A DNA stretch of 64,000 bases, from contig NZ_OMOJ01000003.1 in the NCBI RefSeq assembly GCF_900302505.1, forward strand, positions 1-64,000, given 5' to 3'. The position numbers were made by a program, and so were the translations under genes. Below are positions 33,601 to 41,820 of this stretch, piece by piece (position 1 is the stretch's first letter; each line of letters starts with the position of its first letter). The notes beneath the pieces are model-generated. The model saw only the letters and a list, made by a program, of their open reading frames with translations. It had not been told where the DNA came from and ran no database searches. This DNA comes from Pseudoprimorskyibacter insulae (GTDB taxonomy: Bacteria > Pseudomonadota > Alphaproteobacteria > Rhodobacterales > Rhodobacteraceae).

Positions 33601-34098
33601 GTCTAGGGCACCGCCACCGACGGGCGTGTCATCCTCAGGCGCTTCGGCAACCGCATCTTCCGCAGGCGCATCGGTGGCGCCTTCGGGGGCGGGTTCGCCC
33701 TTACATTTGGCGATCAATGCGCGAAGCTGGTCTTTCAGCGGCTCGAACGGCTCCGGGTCCAGATCGGCGCGGGTTTTCGCGGTCTGGTCCAGCATGTCCC
33801 GCAGCGTGTCGCCCACCAATAGCAACACATCGAGGATCTCTTCGTTCAGCGCGACGCCATCGTCGCGAACCAGTCCAATCAGATCTTCGGCAAGATGCGC
33901 CACGCCTTCCACGGCCGCCAGGCCAAGAACACGCGAATTGCCCTTGAACGTATGAACCGCGCGGAACAGAGCGCCGATCTTTGACGCTTCGTCGTCCGTT
34001 CCATCGCGCAGCACGTCGAGAAGCTCTTCCATGCTGTCCAGGGCTTGCGTGCCATCATCGGCATACAGTTCCCAGATTTCGTCCATTTCATTGGTCAT
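30649..34098 (-). CDS. cheA3: CheA3-type split chemotaxis kinase: phosphotransfer plus regulatory domain, no kinase core
   Basis: An 1149-residue protein. The P1 (Hpt) domain has the phospho-His at about residue 49 (FRAVHTFKGNSRVLGL). A very long insert of about 800 residues follows, with an acidic/proline-rich linker and further helical Hpt-like bundles. The end has a CheW-like P5 domain (VRYVVPIEAIQRIHQG, GPQLVLLRPLRGALSGVRG). Where an ATPase would be, only DNGGQV is left of the G1 box, and the N-box and GRGVGMDV box are missing. In R. sphaeroides CheA3 has this layout; it is phosphorylated by CheA4 and dephosphorylates CheY6. The ATG at 34098 follows GAGGAG. It is the last gene of the cheOp3-type operon. 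Confidence 0.88.
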   Translation of the reverse strand: MTNEMDEIWELYADDGTQALDSMEELLDVLRDGTDDEASKIGALFRAVHTFKGNSRVLGLAAVEGVAHLAEDLIGLVRDDGVALNEEILDVLLLVGDTLRDMLDQTAKTRADLDPEPFEPLKDQLRALIAKCKGEPAPEGATDAPAEDAVAEAPEDDTPVGGGALDDISAALASLGDSTDPNVFDDDFFDDDDAAEAEPEEDAEEEAPEVVAEAEPEPEPEPEPEPEVEAEPETADAEDEGDSDEEEINLFIEDPVYRQIFSDMAGTAIADLRDAVAAGAPVGDLAFKQAGSLAYAAEQLKLMEWAEAGAELENAKGSDDAFDVLERVLAKLDALKVRDIDGGAAPGTEEDEEDHSLDDFFGDGDEDDNVVVVVKQDAVEEAKAAEPAPKPKAEAPAPKPKAEAPKAKPKADKPKAAAKVKKPDAVADVGEMLTKVMAIIADLSHKGIFIGTDEAPSPEEIKSLTKQISDLVEPHGYVRVMEAAHDLNRHRTAKAFKNGEVTLYEELSAIEQVLPARALPEDMVTPLSCLRTWCADNINDTLTDLRSGLEHSGREAGKNWYPDFEAMMRRAYYACEHFRIETAAQLTMALIDLVARTRMDDVAPDVILIQMARGFVETMDLVFDALDQGDEPDIARIEQLFEEASNATFMASGLVTARSIEARLGLPKEFHRVLSPDSVKAAQSCIEERKKFFVIRADLNRDEALAEKFLQWLTAGHARMITNVTIFRDDETIFDFLIATTLEEHQVVEQLANLDPAGKNLEMTMALTIKDETQGQDSDDKHGEDGQSELTNSMLGVENLKMIEAIGEISAGQAMIDHSLNELVEFDLMHDLSQRLRAVGIDEVHPRVKGVLREAFEAHLSRLRQVKEAGAQVNSKMAQLQEESVAMRSRPAEVLLRPLEAFISTQARQAGKSIRVSFAGGEVILDQIVIEELRSMLKTVLASRITCDPAPSKMHVVVDREEDHVRVEISDNGGQVAKTPALEEISKSLASRRGVFRAVSVPNGGVRIHISIPLHMVVLEGMVVRVGSVRYVVPIEAIQRIHQGKDIVPVTAAGNRRMLRMSEGDLVPIQTLPRERNGVADASPSLFVIASTNDSRVAIPVDELLGPQLVLLRPLRGALSGVRGMTGVAILSGGDVGMVVSVSRVAKMA
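33350..33530. repeat. Acidic Glu-Pro low-complexity tract inside cheA3
   Basis: The coding strand encodes repeated EP/EE units (EPEEDAEEEAPEVV and EAEPEPEPEPEPEPEVEAEP). At DNA level this is an imperfect GGTTCGGGTTCCGGCTC-type tandem repeat, which could vary in length between strains. It forms a flexible linker after P1. Confidence 0.8.
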
Positions 34099-34144
34099 GG
34101 GATCAGAGCTCCTCAAGTCCGGTTTCGGGGAAAGATGACTGGCC

Positions 34145-34558
34145 TTAGGCCGCTTTGTTGGTCATCAGCGCGCGCATCACACGCGTCAGCTCATCCCCGG
34201 TCTTTTCTTCCAGATCGTGCGATACCGTACCCGACGGTTTGGCCACGACCCCATCTGCGCCCAGTTGGCGTGCCTTAGCTGCAAGAGGCGAGCCAGATAC
34301 CGTCACAGAGGACAACATGCAGATCTTTGCGCGCGTTTTCAGCTTGGCGTGGCGGAGGAATTCCAGCCCGTCCATCACCGGCATTTCGATATCCAGCAAA
34401 ATCAGATCCAGATCCGGGATTTCGGACAGTTTATCCAACGCTTCCTGACCGTTGGCCGCCTGTGCCACCATCTTGAAATCGGGCAGCGACGTCAGAAAGC
34501 TCGAGATGTACAGACGCATCATCGCAGCGTCATCGACGACCATAACTTTAAAAGACAT
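34145..34558 (-). CDS. cheY6: Chemotaxis response regulator CheY6-type
   Basis: A 137-residue single receiver: acidic pair in MVVDDAAMMR, phospho-Asp in LILLDIEMPVMDG, Ser/Thr in MLSSVTVSG, Lys in VAKPSG. An extra loop (GTVSHDLEEKTGDE) near the end is like CheB receivers and R. sphaeroides CheY6, the regulator that stops the Fla1 motor by binding FliM. It is flanked by tlpT and cheA3 as in cheOp3. It has a 73-base gap from tlpT. Confidence 0.88.
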   Translation of the reverse strand: MSFKVMVVDDAAMMRLYISSFLTSLPDFKMVAQAANGQEALDKLSEIPDLDLILLDIEMPVMDGLEFLRHAKLKTRAKICMLSSVTVSGSPLAAKARQLGADGVVAKPSGTVSHDLEEKTGDELTRVMRALMTNKAA

Positions 34559-34631
34559 GAACGTTACTCCAGTTCGTGTTTGCCTGCCGGAACGCCGCGC
34601 CGTTCATGCGGCGCTCCGAAGGATGCTTTGC

Positions 34632-36611
34632 TTAGAACGGGCCGTAGCCGCGTGCGTCCTGATCCACCGAAGGGCTGGACTTGGCCGGTTTTGCGCCGTT
34701 CTTCATTCCGCCCATCATGCGCTGCAACTGGGCCATCATTTCCGGCGTCAGCTGATCCGCGGTCATGAAGCTCTGGCCGCCGTCCGCCATGCGCTTCAGC
34801 TTGAAGCGTCGGATTTCTGCGGTCATCTGCTGCGCGGCCGAGTTCATCTGTGCCGATGTGGTGGCCAGTTCGTCCGCCTGCTGGCTGGTTGACAGCGTGG
34901 TCTTGGCGATATCGGCAATCGCTTGCGAGATCTGCGCCACACCGCGCGCCTGTTCTTCCGAGGCGCGGTCGATGTCTTCGACGATCGATTTCACCTGTTG
35001 GATCTCGGTCGTGATCTTGGTGAAGGCGTTGCTGGTCTCATCTGCGATGCGCACACCCGAATTTACCCGGTTCGATGCATCTTCGATCAGATCCGAGGTT
35101 TCGCGCGCCGCTTTGGCCGACCGGCCTGCGAGGTTGCGAACTTCCTGAGCCACAACCGCGAAGCCGCGTCCGTGCTGGCCTGCGCGCGCCGCTTCCACAG
35201 CGGCGTTGAGCGCCAGAAGGTTGGTCTGGAAGGCGATCTCGTCGATGACCTTGATGATCTTGGCGATATCCTGGCTAGAGGTCTTGATGCCATCCATCGC
35301 ACCGACCATTTCGCGCACCTTGCCCGCACCTTCGGAGGCAAATTCAACCGCGCTGCCGACATAGCGGCTGGCGTTCTGGGCGGCTTCGGCGTTTGCCTTG
35401 ACCTGCTGATCGGTTTCTTCTGCCGAGGCCGACACTTCATCCACTGAGGACGAGGCAATCTGCGAGTTCGCCGACAGCGACTGCGAAGCATTCGACATCT
35501 GATCGACCGTCTGGCCAACCTGATCGACCTGATCGCTGATGACCGAGAACGCGTTGTTCAGGCTGAGGAAGGCGCGTTCGAAGGATTCCACGATCTGCGC
35601 ATATTCGCCCGAGAATTTCTCGGTGTTGACGGTCACGTCCAGGTTCCCGTTCACGATCGAGTCCGACAGGCGCGTCACTTCCGACGTCACGCTGCGGAAG
35701 TTGGCGCGAACCTTGTTGATGATGTTGTTGAGGAAGATCTTTTTGCCGGGCAGTTGCGGCAGGTCGGCATCGAAGTTGCCATCGCCGAACTTTTCAACAA
35801 CCGCCATTGCGGCCTTCTTGGTGTCGATATGTGCTTGAACCATATCGTTGACCATGACCGCAGCGGCGCGCAGGTCTTCCAGTTTGAACGAACTTACGTC
35901 GATCATGACATCGATATCGCCGGCCTCATGCGCCATCGACATGATTTCCATTTGCTTCAGCAGCGTCTGGAACTGGGAGCTAACTACGTCATTCAGCTTT
36001 TGGGCATCGCGCTGTTCGGTGCCGTCTGCCAATTCGACGATCACAGCATCCATGTCGCCGTTTTCATCAAACAGCGGCGCGGCGGTGAAGGTCAGCATGA
36101 CTTCGGCAAAATCGATCACGCCGTTGTGCGGCTTGGCCATGTTGTCCAGGATGCGGCGCTGGTGCGACGGATCCTTGTGGAATACGTCGACGTTCTTGCC
36201 GATCAGGGTCTTGGCGCTGAACTGCGGCAGATCCTTGCGCAGACGCGGTTCCAGCGCGGTGAAGGCCGCAACCGCCGCGGGGTTGGCATAGCGGATGTAG
36301 TAATCCTTATCGGCGATCACGACAGGCGTTGTCATGACGTCGATCAGCGCCGTGGAGGCGAGGGTTTCCCACTTGTCTTTCTTTGAGTTCGAGGCAGTCA
36401 TATCCGTGATCCTTTGGTCGAGATCGGCCGCTTGTGCGGCTTCTGAGGTGCTTGTTGGCGTAGGGCGTTCAATCTGGCCCGGTTCAGGGGTGTCCGGTTT
36501 AGCCGGAGCGTTGTCAGTTGCGTCGGTCGCGTCTGCGTCGTCAGCTGGTTCTTTTTTGGCGCCGGATGCCGTCCGTCTGGTTGGCCGCCGGGGTGGCGTT
36601 TTTCGCGTCAT
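34632..36611 (-). CDS. tlpT: Cytoplasmic chemoreceptor TlpT-like
   Basis: A 659-residue receptor without membrane helices. The N-terminus is basic ([20 protein letters not shown]) followed by an acidic/proline linker, as in TlpT where this tail stimulates the ParA-like PpfA. A PAS domain lies at about 80-200, HAMP-like helices follow, and the MCP signalling hairpin shows [20 protein letters not shown] then [16 protein letters not shown] flexible tail ends DARGYGPF. It would form the polar or mid-cell cytoplasmic cluster with CheA3/CheA4 and CheW. Its ATG overlaps the ppfA stop (ATGA). Confidence 0.9.
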   Translation of the reverse strand: MTRKTPPRRPTRRTASGAKKEPADDADATDATDNAPAKPDTPEPGQIERPTPTSTSEAAQAADLDQRITDMTASNSKKDKWETLASTALIDVMTTPVVIADKDYYIRYANPAAVAAFTALEPRLRKDLPQFSAKTLIGKNVDVFHKDPSHQRRILDNMAKPHNGVIDFAEVMLTFTAAPLFDENGDMDAVIVELADGTEQRDAQKLNDVVSSQFQTLLKQMEIMSMAHEAGDIDVMIDVSSFKLEDLRAAAVMVNDMVQAHIDTKKAAMAVVEKFGDGNFDADLPQLPGKKIFLNNIINKVRANFRSVTSEVTRLSDSIVNGNLDVTVNTEKFSGEYAQIVESFERAFLSLNNAFSVISDQVDQVGQTVDQMSNASQSLSANSQIASSSVDEVSASAEETDQQVKANAEAAQNASRYVGSAVEFASEGAGKVREMVGAMDGIKTSSQDIAKIIKVIDEIAFQTNLLALNAAVEAARAGQHGRGFAVVAQEVRNLAGRSAKAARETSDLIEDASNRVNSGVRIADETSNAFTKITTEIQQVKSIVEDIDRASEEQARGVAQISQAIADIAKTTLSTSQQADELATTSAQMNSAAQQMTAEIRRFKLKRMADGGQSFMTADQLTPEMMAQLQRMMGGMKNGAKPAKSSPSVDQDARGYGPF

Positions 36612-37345
36612 GGCCGGGTCCTCCTTCGGGTTGAACTTGCTTTCCGGCGGCCCGACAATCGCTCTGCCAAGGCCAGGTAGTCATATGCCCCCACGCTTTT
36701 CGGAGCATGGTTGAAGATCGTTGTTCCTTGCTCCGTTTCATCGGCCAATCTGACCGAGCTGCGGATGGGTACGGTCAGGACAATTTCATCTCCAAACCGT
36801 TCTCGTAGCCGGGCCCGCACTTCGCGATGCACGGCAAGGCGGCTGTTAAACCGCGTTAGCAAAATGCGCAGGCGATCCCAGCCGATCTCTACGCTTTGCA
36901 TGGTGCGCAGAAGGCGGTTGACCTCCTGCATTCCCAGAAAATCCGGCTCTAGCGGGCAAAGGATCAGATCCGCGCCGCGCATCACCGCCTCAATCCGGGG
37001 CGACCAACTGGGCGGGGCATCCAACAAAAGCCACTCACCACCCGAGGTCATCAGTCCGACACTGGCCGTGCGATCCTCTGCCGGTGCGGGGTTGCCCGGT
37101 ATCAGCGCAAGGCCAGGTTCTGTCTCAATATCCAGCGGGTTCCCTGGAACTCCTTCCAGCCAGGATTCGACATCCCAACCGCCGCTGTCGCCGTCATGCC
37201 CCAGTGCCCGTGTCAGATGCATCGCCGGGTCAAGATCGGCCACCGTGACGGAGCCAACCCCGCACCGCAGCAGTCCAGCGGCCACATTCATGACCGTGGT
37301 CGTCTTGCCGACGCCGCTTTTCTGATTGAACACAAGGACGCGCAT
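36608..37345 (-). CDS. ppfA: ParA-like chemoreceptor-cluster positioning ATPase PpfA
   Basis: A 245-residue ParA/MinD-type ATPase with a deviant Walker A ([17 protein letters not shown]; the usual KGGVGKT has Ser here), Walker A' ([14 protein letters not shown]) and Walker B ([10 protein letters not shown]). The C-terminal tail is highly basic ([14 protein letters not shown]), fitting nonspecific DNA binding. In R. sphaeroides the protein at this locus segregates the cytoplasmic chemosensory cluster to daughter cells by using the nucleoid. It lies between cheW and tlpT, three bases after the cheW stop. Confidence 0.88.
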   Translation of the reverse strand: MRVLVFNQKSGVGKTTTVMNVAAGLLRCGVGSVTVADLDPAMHLTRALGHDGDSGGWDVESWLEGVPGNPLDIETEPGLALIPGNPAPAEDRTASVGLMTSGGEWLLLDAPPSWSPRIEAVMRGADLILCPLEPDFLGMQEVNRLLRTMQSVEIGWDRLRILLTRFNSRLAVHREVRARLRERFGDEIVLTVPIRSSVRLADETEQGTTIFNHAPKSVGAYDYLALAERLSGRRKASSTRRRTRP

Positions 37346-37348
37346 ATC

Positions 37349-37870
37349 TTAGTCGACCTTGATCTTCGACAGATCCAGATCCGCGTTCGACAGCATCACC
37401 GGCACGTCAATCAGAATGGCCACGCGTTCATCGATACGGCCAAGGCCCTTGACGATGCTTGAGGCATTGCCGCCACCAAAGGCACCTGCCCGGTCGATGC
37501 GATCCGTCGGAATATCGACAACTTCGCTAACACGGTCCACAATCAGGCCTACCGGCGCGTCGTCCACTTCCAGAACGATCACAACAGTGCGGTCGTCATT
37601 GGGGCGTTCATCCATGCCAAAGCGCAGGCGCACATCCAAAAGCGGGATCACCTTGCCGCGCAGGTTGATGACGCCTTTAATGTATTTGGGCACGTCCGGC
37701 ACGCTCATGATGCGCTGCATGCCAACGATTTCGGTCACCATGGCGATGGCCACGGCGTAGAACTCTTCTCCGACCGCGAAGGTCAGGTACATATTGTCGA
37801 TGCTATCCGCATCCACACCGTGAAGATCAGCCAGATCCGTCGGTGTTTCGACTGCTTGAGGCTGGGTCAT
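37349..37870 (-). CDS. cheW: Chemotaxis coupling protein CheW
   Basis: A 173-residue CheW with a 30-residue N-terminal extension. Typical strands are visible: YLTFAVGEEFYAVAIAMVTE, PKYIKGVINLRGKVIPLLDV, and GLIVDRVSEVVDIP. It links receptor tips to CheA. The ATG overlaps the cheB stop by four bases. Confidence 0.93.
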   Translation of the reverse strand: MTQPQAVETPTDLADLHGVDADSIDNMYLTFAVGEEFYAVAIAMVTEIVGMQRIMSVPDVPKYIKGVINLRGKVIPLLDVRLRFGMDERPNDDRTVVIVLEVDDAPVGLIVDRVSEVVDIPTDRIDRAGAFGGGNASSIVKGLGRIDERVAILIDVPVMLSNADLDLSKIKVD

Positions 37871-38991
37871 TTCGTCAATCCTTTCAGGTGATAAGGGGCA
37901 GCGCTTGCCGTGTTGGACGGTAAACGCGATGCACGAGCCGTGCCGACTGAGCCCAATAGCTTGGCGGCCATGTCAAAAATCGGAACCTGTGCTTCCGAGG
38001 CACCGATTTCCCAAGCGGCCTTGGGCATGCCATAGACCGAACAGGACATCCGATCCTGCGAAAAGGTCCGACCGCCCGCGCGGCGGATCGCGCCCAGCCC
38101 TTCGGCCCCGTCACGGCCCATGCCGGTCAGAATGGCCGCGCTGCAACGAGGGGCGGCAAAGCGGGCGACCGACTGGAACAAGACATCCGCAGACGGGCGC
38201 GAATAGCAGACCTCGGCCCCTTCGATCAGCTGCACGGTGTGGTTGCCGGGGCTTCCAGCCAAGACCATATGTTTGCGGCCGCCCGGCGCGATCAGCGCCA
38301 AACCGGGCTGCACTTTGTCGCCGTCGCGGGCCTCGCGCACTTCGATGTGGCAATGGCTGCTGACACGGTCGGCAAAGGCGCGGGTCACCCCTTCGGGCAT
38401 GTGCTGAACAATCACCACACCCGGCGCATTGGCAGGCAGCAGGGGCAACAGAACGCTAAGCGCCTGAACACCGCCGGTCGATGAGGCAATGCCGATCAGC
38501 CAATCTTCGGGAAACTCGCCGGTCAGCGCGGGTTCGGGATGATCCAAGGCCCGGCTGGCACGGCGCACGCCGCGCGCGCGGTCACGGCGGGCGATAAAGA
38601 CCCGGCGCACAATGCTTTGCAAGCTGCGCCATGTGGAGGGGTCATCGGCCAGCACATCGCCCTTGGCCAGAACTTCATCCGCCCCGGTTTCCAGCGCTTC
38701 GATGGTGCGGCGCACACCGCGTTCCACCATGGCCGAGATCACGATGGTCGCGATCTTTTCGCGTGGCATGTAATCACGCAGCAGGCTCATACCGCCTTCG
38801 TCGGGCATATCCAGATCAAGCGTGATCAGATCGGGCTGGAGCTTTTGGATCAGGTGACGGGCTTCTTTGGCGTTTTGCGCCGCGCCAACCACCTTGATGT
38901 CCGAGGCCTGCGTCAGACCGCGGGTCAACACCCGCCGGAACATGGCGGAATCGTCGACGATCAGAACGCGGATGGGATGTCCGTTGGCCAT
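37867..38991 (-). CDS. cheB: Chemotaxis methylesterase CheB
   Basis: A 374-residue two-domain protein: receiver at about 5-125 (LIVDDSAMFRRVL, phospho-Asp in LITLDLDMPDEGG) and methylesterase at about 175-360 with the catalytic Ser in IASSTGGVQAL, His in VIVQHMPEGV and Asp in GMGRDGAEGL. It removes methyl groups from, and deamidates, receptors. The start overlaps the cheR stop (TAATG). Confidence 0.94.
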   Translation of the reverse strand: MANGHPIRVLIVDDSAMFRRVLTRGLTQASDIKVVGAAQNAKEARHLIQKLQPDLITLDLDMPDEGGMSLLRDYMPREKIATIVISAMVERGVRRTIEALETGADEVLAKGDVLADDPSTWRSLQSIVRRVFIARRDRARGVRRASRALDHPEPALTGEFPEDWLIGIASSTGGVQALSVLLPLLPANAPGVVIVQHMPEGVTRAFADRVSSHCHIEVREARDGDKVQPGLALIAPGGRKHMVLAGSPGNHTVQLIEGAEVCYSRPSADVLFQSVARFAAPRCSAAILTGMGRDGAEGLGAIRRAGGRTFSQDRMSCSVYGMPKAAWEIGASEAQVPIFDMAAKLLGSVGTARASRLPSNTASAAPYHLKGLTK

Positions 38992-39812
38992 TACTTGGCC
39001 CTCCGGTAGATACCGGTGGTCACAGGTTCCCAGCGCGATCCCAGATCACGGATGGATTCCGTCACCGAAGTCACCAGCCAGCCGCCCGGCTCGGTCACGT
39101 CATAGATGGCCTCAAGCGTCTTGGTCTGATCCGCTTTTTCGAAGTAATACAGAATATTACGGCAGAACACGACCTGGAACGGCTTGCTGAACGGATAGGG
39201 CTGCGCCATCAGGTTCATCCGGCGGAAGGTGCAGGTGCGGCGGATTTTTTCGATCACGCGAAACTGTTCGATGCCCGTGGGTTCAAAGTACCGGCGCAGC
39301 AGGTCCGGGTCGGTCTGGGCAAATTGGCGCTTGGGGAAAACGCCCATTTCGGCGCGCTCCACCACCGGACCACTGATATCGGTGCCAAGGATGTTCAGAC
39401 GCCCCAGCGCCTCAATTCCCAAGGTTTCGGCAAAAAGGATCGCGATGGAATAGGCCTCATCCCCGGTCGATGCCGCCGCGCTCCAGATCCGCACTTCGCG
39501 GCGGTTGCGCAGATCGTTCAGGATCATATCCTGAAAATTCCGCAGAACCTCGGGCTCGCGGAAGAAATAGGTATGGTTGGTCGAGGCCGCGTGCATCACT
39601 GCCAGCTGCACCTCTTCGATCTTTTCGTTCAGAATGCCCTGCGCAAGTTCGTTGAGGTTGGTATAGCCAAAGCCACGTGTCACCCGCGCAAGCCGCTGCC
39701 GCAGAACGGGCGATTTGTGTTCAGGGTAGGAAATCCCGCATCGAGAGCTGAGCCAATTGCGGATCAGCTCATAGGCCTGACGTTCGGCGGCGCTCACTTC
39801 CATGGTATTCAT
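38991..39812 (-). CDS. cheR: Chemoreceptor methyltransferase CheR
   Basis: A 273-residue SAM-dependent methyltransferase: N-terminal helical domain with VLRQRLARVTRGFGYTNLNE, the NHTYFFREP substrate segment, SAM-binding RIWSAAASTGDEAYSIAI, and VFCRNILYYF. It methylates receptor glutamates. The ATG overlaps the cheA4 stop by four bases. Confidence 0.94.
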   Translation of the reverse strand: MNTMEVSAAERQAYELIRNWLSSRCGISYPEHKSPVLRQRLARVTRGFGYTNLNELAQGILNEKIEEVQLAVMHAASTNHTYFFREPEVLRNFQDMILNDLRNRREVRIWSAAASTGDEAYSIAILFAETLGIEALGRLNILGTDISGPVVERAEMGVFPKRQFAQTDPDLLRRYFEPTGIEQFRVIEKIRRTCTFRRMNLMAQPYPFSKPFQVVFCRNILYYFEKADQTKTLEAIYDVTEPGGWLVTSVTESIRDLGSRWEPVTTGIYRRAK

Positions 39813-41023
39813 CGAGCGGACTCCAGTGCTAGCCGCTCACAATCGAGCACGATGGCCACCTCGCCCGACGGCAGCAGGGCACAGCCCCAACTGGCGCGGA
39901 CAGATGACAGCGCCCCGGTCAAAGGTTTCATGACCACCTGCTGGCGGTCCAAAACCTCATCCACGGGAACGGCAATCGCTCCATTGGCGGTATTGAAGAT
40001 GATTGCGACCATCTGCGACAAGGGCTTCAGCTCTTGGCGCATGCCGCGATAAAACCGTTCCAACCTGCAAACCGGCACAAACACACCGCGCAGTTTCAAC
40101 ATTTCGGTGTCATGATCGGCCGAGATGGACACCGTATCGCTACCACCCGGCTTGACGATTTCCTGGATATCATCGACCGGAACCGTGAACAGCTTTTCGC
40201 CAAGGCGAAGCAGGATGCTGTCCAGAAACGCCAGAGAGACCGGAATATGCAGCGACACAGCCGTGCCTTCGCCGGGGTTGGAGTCCACGGCGATACGACC
40301 GCGCAGGTCTTTCATGGTCTGGTTCAGAACGTCCATGCCAACGCCGCGACCCGACAGAGTGGTCACAGCTTCGGCAGTCGAAAAGCCCGGCTCGAAGATG
40401 ACCTTCCAGACCGCCGAGTTTTCGGGTTCTTCTTCGGGGCCAAACAGGCCCCGTTCGCGCGCTTTCTTCAGGATACGGTCGCGGTTCAGCCCGCGCCCGT
40501 CGTCGATCACCTGAATACGCACTTCACTGCCCACCTGTGCGGCGGCCAGCGTGATTTTGCCACTTTCCGACTTCCCTACGGCGACGCGATCAGCGGTTGT
40601 TGCCTCAAGGCCGTGGTCAGCGGCATTGCGAACAACATGCAGCAGCGGGTCATACAGACGGTCGGCCACCAGTTTGTCGATCGCGGTTTCATCGCCCTTG
40701 ATGACAAGTTCGATCTTCTTGCCGGTCTCACGCTCTAGTTCCCGGATCATACGCTTGAGCCGTCGGAACACCTCGCCTACGGGCACAAGTCGCAATTCGG
40801 TCGCCGCGTCTTGTACTTCGCGCACGATCATCGACAATCTATGTGCCGCAGCCTCGAACCCCATGAGGTCCAGATCCGCCAACTCTGGCGAATTGATGGT
40901 TTCACTGACGGACAGCGACAGCTCTCCGACCAGATCCATCAGTCGGCCAATCTTGTCGGAAGACACGCGAAGCAATGCTCCGCCTGTTGTCTTTTCCGAT
41001 GTTGTCTCGACTTCCGCCGCCAT
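39809..41023 (-). CDS. cheA4: CheA4-type split chemotaxis kinase lacking the phosphotransfer domain
   Basis: A 404-residue CheA that begins at the P3 dimer domain (LLRVSSDKIGRLMDLVGELS); P1 and P2 are absent. The P4 ATPase is intact: LLHVVRNAADHGLE (N-box), VIDDGRGLNRDRI (G1), FEPGFSTAE (F-box) and LSGRGVGMDVLNQ (G2). P5 follows (FTVPVDDIQEIVKP, QQVVMKPLTGALSSV). It has no substrate His of its own, so it must phosphorylate P1 of the CheA3-type partner encoded 5 kb downstream in the same operon, as R. sphaeroides CheA4 does. Confidence 0.92.
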   Translation of the reverse strand: MAAEVETTSEKTTGGALLRVSSDKIGRLMDLVGELSLSVSETINSPELADLDLMGFEAAAHRLSMIVREVQDAATELRLVPVGEVFRRLKRMIRELERETGKKIELVIKGDETAIDKLVADRLYDPLLHVVRNAADHGLEATTADRVAVGKSESGKITLAAAQVGSEVRIQVIDDGRGLNRDRILKKARERGLFGPEEEPENSAVWKVIFEPGFSTAEAVTTLSGRGVGMDVLNQTMKDLRGRIAVDSNPGEGTAVSLHIPVSLAFLDSILLRLGEKLFTVPVDDIQEIVKPGGSDTVSISADHDTEMLKLRGVFVPVCRLERFYRGMRQELKPLSQMVAIIFNTANGAIAVPVDEVLDRQQVVMKPLTGALSSVRASWGCALLPSGEVAIVLDCERLALESAR

Positions 41024-41094
41024 ACATACCGTTCCTTACGCCAGCCCGAACAGGTCCGGGGCGCATCTGTTAAGTTCTCAGGAATGCCCGATAG

Positions 41095-41133
41095 GGCCTT
41101 TCACCTGTTGGTATTTTTCCAACTGCAAAGGCC
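41095..41133 (-). promoter_or_regulatory. Nested stem-loop ahead of cheA4
   Basis: In the 122-base gap between the first operon gene and cheA4: outer stem GGCCTTT / AAAGGCC and inner stem GTTGG / CCAAC around TATTTTT. There is no T-run past the stem on the minus strand, so it may process or stabilise the mRNA and set relative levels of the first gene and the che genes. Confidence 0.6.
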
Positions 41134-41145
41134 GTGCCAGACGCA

Positions 41146-41454
41146 TTAGGCCGCGTCTTCGGTGTTGCCCTCGAAATTGAAGATGCAAACGCCGTCGAAG
41201 CCGGTTGACCGGAAAAGGAACGTCTTCTTCATGGTTTCGATGAACCCGCCGTGTTTTTTCTCAAAGTTTTTCAGGTCTGAGACAGCAGGGAAGAAGACAT
41301 TTACAGAAATGTCGCCTTCTTTGCCGATCAAAACCGTCAAACCCGAAAGTCGACATTCTGGGATTGCGTTGCCCAGGGTTTCGGTGACGAACGGCGCGGC
41401 GATCTGAGCCGCGTCGAGACTAGGGAATTTAAGATGATATGTTTTTGACAACAT
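41146..41454 (-). CDS. Small unknown protein at the head of the cheOp3-type operon
   Basis: A 102-residue soluble alpha/beta protein starting MLSKTYHLKFPSLDAAQIAA, with a VLIGKEGDISVNVFFPAVSD strand pair and a C-terminal FLFRSTGFDGVCIFNFEG segment. I recognise no family. The ATG at 41454 is preferred over a long upstream open frame because GCAGG lies just before it. Position suggests a chemotaxis accessory role. Confidence 0.55.
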   Translation of the reverse strand: MLSKTYHLKFPSLDAAQIAAPFVTETLGNAIPECRLSGLTVLIGKEGDISVNVFFPAVSDLKNFEKKHGGFIETMKKTFLFRSTGFDGVCIFNFEGNTEDAA

Positions 41455-41771
41455 GGAATGCCTGCCATTTTGCTTGATCCTGTGTTGCCAAACGGAACGA
41501 GGCGCAAAAATGTGAGGCACTAACCCAAAAGCGTGTTTTGTCTTTGGTTTACAATTTAACCTTTCGATATCCCATTGGGCGCAATCGGGGATATTTGCCG
41601 CCTTTAAGCACATCAAAGGCCAATAGATACGTCAAGATCCTGACGCCGTCCGGTTTTCCGACGGCCATTTGTCGGGTTTTCCGTCATGTTAGCGGGCAAA
41701 ATCCACCCCCATGGCAAAGCTCAGGCCAATTTTAGCCCGATAACCCGAAAAAAACGCCGTTTTCGATAAAA
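41455..41771. other. Divergent promoter region between che operon and fleT
   Basis: A 317-base stretch without a convincing gene. It holds the fleT sigma-54 promoter at its right end. On the minus strand a CCGTT at 41491-41495 with a poor CTCACA partner is a weak sigma-28 candidate for the che operon. The downstream half has AT-rich patches. Confidence 0.45.
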
Positions 41772-41787
41772 TGGCACGATCCCTGCT
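41772..41787 (+). promoter_or_regulatory. Sigma-54 promoter of fleT-fliE operon
   Basis: TGGCACGATCCCTGCT, GG and GC 12 bases apart, with the expected start about 24 bases before the chosen fleT ATG. An upstream ATG at 41800 would leave almost no leader. Confidence 0.85.
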
Positions 41788-41820
41788 TTCTAGATACCGA
41801 TGGAACAGCGGGACAAAATC

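Noticed and set aside
31456-33606. Plus-strand open frames opposite cheA3, including a Ser-rich one over the acidic repeat
   Set aside because: Products of the reverse complement of the cheA3 codons and Glu-Pro repeat, not independent genes.
41491-41516. Possible sigma-28 promoter of the che operon (CCGTT with CTCACA)
   Set aside because: The -35 side does not match TAAA, so it is too weak to list as a promoter although its position would fit.
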